Part shown: positions 1-3,097 of the stretch, one piece after another
Layout: every line of letters begins with the position of its first letter
How positions within the stretch are numbered: the first letter of the stretch is position 1
Assembly (NCBI GenBank): GCA_902489225.1
Contig: CABTZA010000115.1
Location: 1 to 5,812, forward strand
Direction of reading: 5' to 3'
Origin: an uncultured Collinsella sp.
Lineage (GTDB): Bacteria; Actinomycetota; Coriobacteriia; Coriobacteriales; Coriobacteriaceae
DNA length: 5,812 nucleotides
Position numbers and translations under genes: made by a program
Notes under the pieces: generated by a model
Told to the model about the DNA's origin: nothing
Seen by the model: the letters and a program-made list of their open reading frames with translations, nothing else
The model's database searches: none

Positions 1-30
1 ATAGGTGCAGAGCCGCCAAATTGATAGAAG

Positions 31-60
31 GAGCCCCGCCGGACAACCCCGGCGGGGCTC
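31..60. terminator. Perfect 12-bp GC-rich hairpin, probable terminator
   Basis: GAGCCCCGCCGG (31-42) and CCGGCGGGGCTC (49-60) are perfect reverse complements around the 6-base loop ACAACC. On the minus strand the hairpin is followed by CTTCTATCAATTT, which is only moderately T-rich; on the plus strand there is no T tract. The likeliest role is termination of argG, whose stop lies about 150 bases upstream on the minus strand. It could equally serve a plus-strand gene that ends left of the window. The missing clean U tract lowers certainty about strand and strength. Confidence 0.6.
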
Positions 61-170
61 GGACTCAGCCGCAGTCGCGGCATCATATATGCGGGCGGAA
101 CGTAGGGGCCACCGATGTTAAGAAGTGTCAGCAAGCATAACGAAAGGTAGGGACCCCGTGCGCCCGTTAT

Positions 171-198
171 GTATCACGCGGATGGGCCGCGCGGATAC
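171..198. repeat. Interrupted hairpin and CGCGGAT repeat after argG stop
   Basis: GTATC (171-175) pairs with GATAC (194-198) and CGCG (177-180) with CGCG (188-191), separated by a one-versus-two base internal loop. The heptamer CGCGGAT also occurs directly repeated at 177-183 and 190-196. The structure begins 15 bases past the argG stop on the minus strand. No T tract follows, so it is not a classical terminator; it could be a 3'-end-stabilising stem or chance in GC-rich DNA. Confidence 0.3.
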
Positions 199-213
199 CA
201 AGGGAAGGAGGCG

Positions 214-1440
214 CTAGGCCTGGGCAGCAGCAGAGCTGGGGCCCTGGACCTTTGCCCACGTCTTGAGCGACAGCGTATCGATCTCGATAAAGCCGGCGCT
301 GGCCTTCTCGTCAAACGTGGTGTCGCGGTCGTAGGTAGCCAGGCCGTAGTCGTAGAGGCTGAAGGGACTCTTGCGGCCGACGACATGGCAGTTGCCCTTA
401 AAGAACTTCAGACGGACAGTGCCGGTCACGAACTTCTGGGTATCGGCCATAAAGGCGTCGAGCGCGTTCTTGAGCGGGCTGTACCACTGGCCGTTGTACA
501 CGGCGGTGGCCCAATCCTGCTCGAGCTTGATCTTGGTCTTGAGCAGGTCGCCCTCGACGCAGATGTCCTCGAGCGCCTTGTGGGCGGTGATGAGCGTCAG
601 GGCGCCGGGAACCTCATAGCACTCGCGGCTCTTGAGGCCCACCAGACGATCCTCGACCAGGTCAAGACGGCCAAAGCCGTTGTCGCCCGAAATCTTGTTG
701 AGGGCGATGACGATCTCGGAGAGCTTCATCTTCTTGCCGTCGACGGCGACAGGCTTGCCGGCCTCAAACTCGATCTCGGTATAGGTCGGGGTGTCAGGCG
801 TGTCCTCGGGGTTCTTGGTCATAACCCAAGCGTCATCGAGCGGCTCATTCCAAGGGTCCTCCAGGTGACCGCACTCGATGGCGCGACCCCACAGGTTGTC
901 GTCGATGGAGTAGGGGTTGTCGTTGGCACCCTCGGGAACCGGCACGTTGTGGGCGTGGGCATAGGCGACCTCGTCGGGACGGCACTTCAGGTCCCACTCG
1001 CGAACCGGGGCGATAACCTTGAGCTCGGGGTCGAGGGCCTTGACGGCGGCCTCAAAACGGACCTGATCGTTACCTTTGCCAGTGCAGCCGTGGGCGACGT
1101 AGGTCGCGCCAAACTCGTGGGCGACCTCAACAAGCTTCTTGGCAAGCAGCGGGCGAGACAGGGCGGAGAGCAGCGGATACTTATTCTCGTACATGGAGTT
1201 TGCGGCGATGGCTTTGGTCAGGAACTCATCGGAGAACTCGTCGCGCAGGTCGAGCACCTGGCAATCGAGAACGCCCAGGTCGAGCGCCTTCTGCTTCTTG
1301 GCATCCAGTCCGGTCTCTTCCTGGCCCACGTTGCCGCAGACGCAAACGACATCGAGATTCTTCTCGTCCTGGAGCCACTTGACACATACGGATGTATCAA
1401 GACCACCGGAATATGCGAGAACGACTTTTTCCTTGCTCAT
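214..1440 (-). CDS. argG: Argininosuccinate synthase
   Basis: This enzyme joins citrulline and aspartate using ATP, giving argininosuccinate, AMP and diphosphate. It is the penultimate step of arginine synthesis and acts in the cytosol. The 408-residue protein has the usual length of bacterial ArgG. It opens with the N-type ATP-pyrophosphatase loop AYSGGLDTS (residues 9-17) and carries the family signature HGCTGKGNDQVRF (117-129), followed by DNLWGR (181-186) and the conserved GFGRLDLVEDRLVGLKSRE stretch (255-273). The ATG at 1440-1438 is chosen because the protein then begins MSKEKVVLAYSGG, as in homologues, with AAAGGAAA 8 bases upstream. An upstream in-frame start at 1491 would add 17 residues unlike the family. 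It is divergent from the HAD gene and no partner arg gene is visible. No clear ArgR box could be recognised upstream. A long plus-strand frame over the same bases is a high-GC shadow. Confidence 0.97.
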   Translation of the reverse strand: MSKEKVVLAYSGGLDTSVCVKWLQDEKNLDVVCVCGNVGQEETGLDAKKQKALDLGVLDCQVLDLRDEFSDEFLTKAIAANSMYENKYPLLSALSRPLLAKKLVEVAHEFGATYVAHGCTGKGNDQVRFEAAVKALDPELKVIAPVREWDLKCRPDEVAYAHAHNVPVPEGANDNPYSIDDNLWGRAIECGHLEDPWNEPLDDAWVMTKNPEDTPDTPTYTEIEFEAGKPVAVDGKKMKLSEIVIALNKISGDNGFGRLDLVEDRLVGLKSRECYEVPGALTLITAHKALEDICVEGDLLKTKIKLEQDWATAVYNGQWYSPLKNALDAFMADTQKFVTGTVRLKFFKGNCHVVGRKSPFSLYDYGLATYDRDTTFDEKASAGFIEIDTLSLKTWAKVQGPSSAAAQA

Positions 1441-1445
1441 GGCTG

Positions 1446-1453
1446 TTTCCTTT
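1446..1453 (-). promoter_or_regulatory. Ribosome binding site of argG
   Basis: The minus strand reads AAAGGAAA here; AAAGG ends 8 bases before the ATG at 1440. This supports the 408-residue start over the longer frame beginning at 1491. Confidence 0.75.
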
Positions 1454-1504
1454 CGCCCTTGGTAGCTAGTTAGAACATCGGTCAGTTGCAAGTCATTTCA
1501 AGGT

Positions 1505-1536
1505 CATATACCGTGCAATATCAGGTTAAATAGCAA
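1505..1536 (-). promoter_or_regulatory. Weak candidate argG promoter
   Basis: On the minus strand TTGCTA (1536-1531) is followed after 20 bases by TATATG (1510-1505), about 65 bases before the argG start codon. The hexamers are imperfect and the spacing is longer than the usual 16-18, so this is only the best sigma-70-like pair found in the expected place. The true promoter may lie elsewhere in the intergenic region. Confidence 0.2.
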
Positions 1537-1660
1537 AAATCAGCACATACATGCCCTAGAAACATGCAGCAATGTCGTGCTAAAACCCAACGACCTCAAA
1601 ATGACTCTGTTGAGGCAATTCGCCCCATGCGGACAGAGACGATTGTTATCGTCGTCGGGA

Positions 1661-1754
1661 AATTGCGCGCTGGCGTCGGATGGCATTGTCTGCAGTGGTG
1701 ATGATCTTTACGAACTGCATCTGCCTCTCCTTTCACGTATCGCCGGGCGCAATT
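1661..1754 (+). ncRNA. Candidate structured RNA or leader element (nested stems)
   Basis: AATTGCGC (1661-1668) pairs with GCGCAATT (1747-1754). After a one-base bulge, CTGGCG (1670-1675) pairs with CGCCGG (1741-1746), counting one G-U wobble that favours the plus strand. Inside, GGCA (1682-1685) pairs with TGCC (1722-1725) and TGCAGT (1691-1696) with ACTGCA (1714-1719), enclosing a 17-base loop. A small hairpin (1638-1653) precedes it. The layout resembles a folded RNA, but no known riboswitch or small RNA family was recognised, and no promoter or terminator brackets it. It could be a leader of the HAD gene, an independent RNA, or chance pairing. Confidence 0.25.
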
Positions 1755-1762
1755 CAAATATC

Positions 1763-1792
1763 GTAAACGGTACCTTTTACTCGGTAAGCGGT
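1763..1792. promoter_or_regulatory. Operator-like cluster of three GTAA-type half-sites
   Basis: GTAAACGGT (1763-1771) and GTAAGCGGT (1784-1792) are direct repeats matching at 8 of 9 bases and set exactly 21 bases apart. Between them the minus strand reads GTAAAAGGT (1780-1772). The first two copies form the near-perfect 18-base palindrome GTAAACGGTACCTTTTAC with a single mismatched pair. Such spacing places sites on the same helix face, as expected for a transcription factor. No regulator is encoded in the window, so the binding protein is unknown. Confidence 0.35.
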
Positions 1793-1899
1793 TGTTTTTC
1801 CGTCTCCGTTTTCGATGGTCGCTATATTACGCTAAAGTGCCCGCAGCACAAGCGACAAATTCAAATTTCTGAAAAGTTTTTTCATTACTTTGTGAAGCG

Positions 1900-1934
1900 T
1901 GGTGCAAATACGCACCATTCCTGCGAAAATACGC
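1900..1934. promoter_or_regulatory. Palindrome plus direct repeat upstream of HAD gene
   Basis: TGGTGC (1900-1905) and GCACCA (1912-1917) form an inverted repeat around AAATAC. The octamer AAATACGC occurs at 1906-1913 and again at 1927-1934, 21 bases apart. The cluster ends 60 bases before the HAD start codon, where an operator would act. Short repeats like these can arise by chance. Confidence 0.25.
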
Positions 1935-1952
1935 TCGACTACTAGTTGATGG

Positions 1953-1959
1953 TTATAAC
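1953..1959 (+). promoter_or_regulatory. Candidate -10 element of HAD gene
   Basis: TATAAC (1954-1959) matches five of six bases of the sigma-70 -10 consensus and would start transcription about 30 bases before the ATG. No good -35 hexamer is found 16-18 bases upstream. The element sits in the palindrome GTTATAAC. A second match, TATATT at 1823-1828, also lacks a -35. Confidence 0.3.
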
Positions 1960-1980
1960 GTCTGAAACAATCTCGAAACG

Positions 1981-1985
1981 AAAGG
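1981..1985 (+). promoter_or_regulatory. Ribosome binding site of HAD gene
   Basis: AAAGG lies 9 bases before the ATG at 1995, an ordinary spacing, and supports this start. Confidence 0.65.
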
Positions 1986-1994
1986 CGCATTTTT

Positions 1995-2822
1995 ATGCAA
2001 ACTTACGAATCGGACGCCAACATCGGCAACATTAAGATTCTCGCCGTCGATATGGACAAGACGCTGCTGACCGACGAGCGTGTGCTGCCCCAGGGTCTTG
2101 ATGAGCGCCTGGACAAGCTCGCCGACGCCGGCATCGTATTCTGCCCCGCCAGCGGACGTCCCGCCCCCAAGCTCGAGGAGATGTTCGAGGGCATCAAGAA
2201 CCGCCTCGCCTTTTGTCCCGACAACGGAGCTTGCGTGATCTATCGCGGCAGCTATATCTATAAAAGCAATATTGACGTGGAGCTGTATCAGCAGGTCTTG
2301 AACCGTGCCTCGGAGGATCCTCGCGCTGTCCCCGTCCTGTGCTGCTTCGACGAGTTCTACGTGCTTGCCCGCGACCATCAATACCACGACGAGATCAGCG
2401 TCTACTACAACACAATCAACTACGTAGACAGCTTTGAGGGCATTGATTTCGAGTCCAACAAGATTTCGGTCTTCTTCCCCGGCTACGACGCCGAGCCCGC
2501 TTTCCGCGAGACCTATAGCCCCGAGTTCTCGGACAAACTCTACGTCACCAACGCTGGGCGCGAGTGGATCGACTTTATGAACCTGGGCGTCGACAAGGGC
2601 GCCGGCGTCGCTCACCTGTGCGAGCACCTGGGCATCGATATTGCCGATGCTGCCGCCGTGGGCGATACCTACAACGACATCCCCATGCTGGAGCGCGTCG
2701 GTCACAGCTTTATCGTGGACAATGCCGAAGAGCACATGAACGCGCACGCCAAGTGGCGCATTCCGAGCAACAACGACGGGGGCGTACTGACGCTCATCGA
2801 CGCCATCCTGGCGGCTCGTTAA
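1995..2822 (+). CDS. Cof-type HAD-IIB family hydrolase (sugar-phosphate phosphatase-like)
   Basis: This 275-residue cytosolic protein belongs to the haloacid dehalogenase superfamily, most likely the Cof/YidA type, members of which hydrolyse phosphates from sugars, nucleotides or cofactors. Motif I is DMDKTLL, with the nucleophile D19 and acid/base D21. Motif II is SGRP (S53). Motif III is probably K201 in VDKGAGV, and motif IV is GDTYNDIPML (223-232) with the magnesium-binding D224 and D229. Residues of about 85-190, between motifs II and III, should form the C2-type cap that sets substrate choice. The C-terminal GGVLTLIDAIL is typical of the family. Motif I has Lys where Gly is usual (DxDGT). 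The start is supported by a nearby ribosome binding site and normal family length. The gene diverges from argG and converges on polA, so context does not reveal the substrate. Confidence 0.92.
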   Translation: MQTYESDANIGNIKILAVDMDKTLLTDERVLPQGLDERLDKLADAGIVFCPASGRPAPKLEEMFEGIKNRLAFCPDNGACVIYRGSYIYKSNIDVELYQQVLNRASEDPRAVPVLCCFDEFYVLARDHQYHDEISVYYNTINYVDSFEGIDFESNKISVFFPGYDAEPAFRETYSPEFSDKLYVTNAGREWIDFMNLGVDKGAGVAHLCEHLGIDIADAAAVGDTYNDIPMLERVGHSFIVDNAEEHMNAHAKWRIPSNNDGGVLTLIDAILAAR

Positions 2823-2833
2823 CGTTGCTCGTC

Positions 2834-2963
2834 GGACCTGGCCGGGCGAGGCGGGTAAGTTTTTCGTTCGGTCAGGTCCTGGGCTCGCTCGGAAAGCACA
2901 TTAAGTGCTTTCCGGCTCGTGCGGAATCTACGAAAAACTTACCCGCCTCGCCCGGCCAGGTCC
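2834..2963. repeat. 130-bp element with perfect 34-bp inverted arms
   Basis: Positions 2834-2867 and 2930-2963 are perfect reverse complements over 34 bases. The left arm begins GGACCTGGCCGGGCGAGGCG and ends in TTTTTCGT. The 62 bases between the arms contain a second perfect hairpin (2890-2914). It lies between the convergent HAD and polA genes, 11 bases after the HAD stop. No target-site duplication is evident at the edges, and nothing is encoded inside. It may be a bidirectional terminator, a MITE- or REP-like dispersed repeat, or the template of a stable RNA hairpin. I do not recognise it as a named family. Confidence 0.85.
2890..2914. repeat. Inner 10-bp perfect hairpin of the inverted-repeat element
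   Basis: CGGAAAGCAC (2890-2899) pairs with GTGCTTTCCG (2905-2914) around the loop ATTAA. It lies roughly in the middle of the larger inverted repeat, giving a long stem topped by an internal loop and a second stem. Confidence 0.75.
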
Positions 2964-2989
2964 TGCGGTGACTTGCTTGCCGCCTAGAT

Positions 2990-3005
2990 GGCGTCTTGGC
3001 GTCTA
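2990..3005 (+). repeat. Short tandem repeat of GGCGTCT(T/A)
   Basis: GGCGTCTT (2990-2997) is followed directly by GGCGTCTA (2998-3005), flanked by CTAGAT at 2984-2989 and 3003-3008. A run of seven T lies at 3018-3024. No stable hairpin stands immediately before the T run, so it is not a terminator by itself. Confidence 0.4.
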
Positions 3006-3029
3006 GATACTTGGCTGTTTTTTTGGAAT

Positions 3030-3063
3030 GAAGGGGGCTCCTTGTTGGCAAGGAGCCCCCTTC
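3030..3063 (+). terminator. Strong intrinsic terminator between HAD gene and polA
   Basis: GAAGGGGGCTCCTTG (3030-3044) pairs perfectly over 15 bases with CAAGGAGCCCCCTTC (3049-3063) around the loop TTGG. On the plus strand TGCTTTTAG follows, a short U tract, which suits termination of the HAD transcript. It lies 34 bases past the polA stop on the other strand, where an A-rich run (complement of T7 at 3018-3024) rather than a U tract follows, so polA termination there is less certain, though the stem is strong enough to act or to protect the 3' end. Confidence 0.8.
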
Positions 3064-3097
3064 TGCTTTTAGTTACTTTGGAATTGTGAGCGCTTCC

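Larger units (their letters stand above)
1..213. other. Non-coding region downstream of argG
   Basis: No convincing gene is visible on either strand. The only open minus-strand frame (from an ATG at 84-86 to the left edge) has no ribosome binding site and runs straight through the terminator hairpin. The stretch holds that hairpin (31-60) and a weaker interrupted hairpin just past the argG stop (171-198). No argH or other arg gene follows argG within the visible part. Confidence 0.6.
1441..1994. other. Divergent intergenic region between argG and HAD gene
   Basis: This stretch of about 550 bases is clearly richer in A and T than the flanking genes and separates two divergent genes, so it should contain both promoters. 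A 122-codon plus-strand frame (1577-1945, GTG start) crosses it, but it has mixed third-base use, no ribosome binding site and no recognisable motif, and I do not accept it as a gene. Small inverted repeats occur at 1594-1615 (CCTCAA/TTGAGG) and 1638-1653 (GACGAT-TGTT-ATCGTC). A nested stem set (1661-1754), an operator-like cluster (1763-1792) and a second repeat cluster (1900-1934) follow. Confidence 0.6.

Noticed and set aside
169..1473. 434-codon plus-strand open frame covering argG
   Set aside because: It is antisense to a full-length, motif-bearing argG. It is repetitive in Val, Gly and Leu and has no family motif, which is typical of a high-GC shadow frame.
1441..1560. ArgR box upstream of argG
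   Set aside because: Partly symmetric segments such as the one around 1502-1521 exist, but none matches the known ArgR palindrome well enough to call.
1577..1945. 122-codon plus-strand frame in the intergenic region
   Set aside because: GTG start without a ribosome binding site, about half of third positions G or C unlike its neighbours, no motif, and overlap with nested inverted repeats. Kept as a point to check, not as a gene.
1953..2747. 264-codon minus-strand frame opposite the HAD gene
   Set aside because: It is antisense to a gene with all four HAD motifs and shows no recognisable protein.
2868..2900. GTCAGGTCC followed by GGAAAGCA, reminiscent of SRP RNA domain IV
   Set aside because: The spacing is wrong, the GGAA tetraloop and the conserved asymmetric loop are missing, and the segment belongs to the large inverted repeat.
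2824..2973. Insertion sequence with terminal inverted repeats
   Set aside because: Only 62 bases lie between the arms, no transposase is encoded and no target-site duplication is visible. A MITE-like origin remains possible but cannot be shown from one copy.
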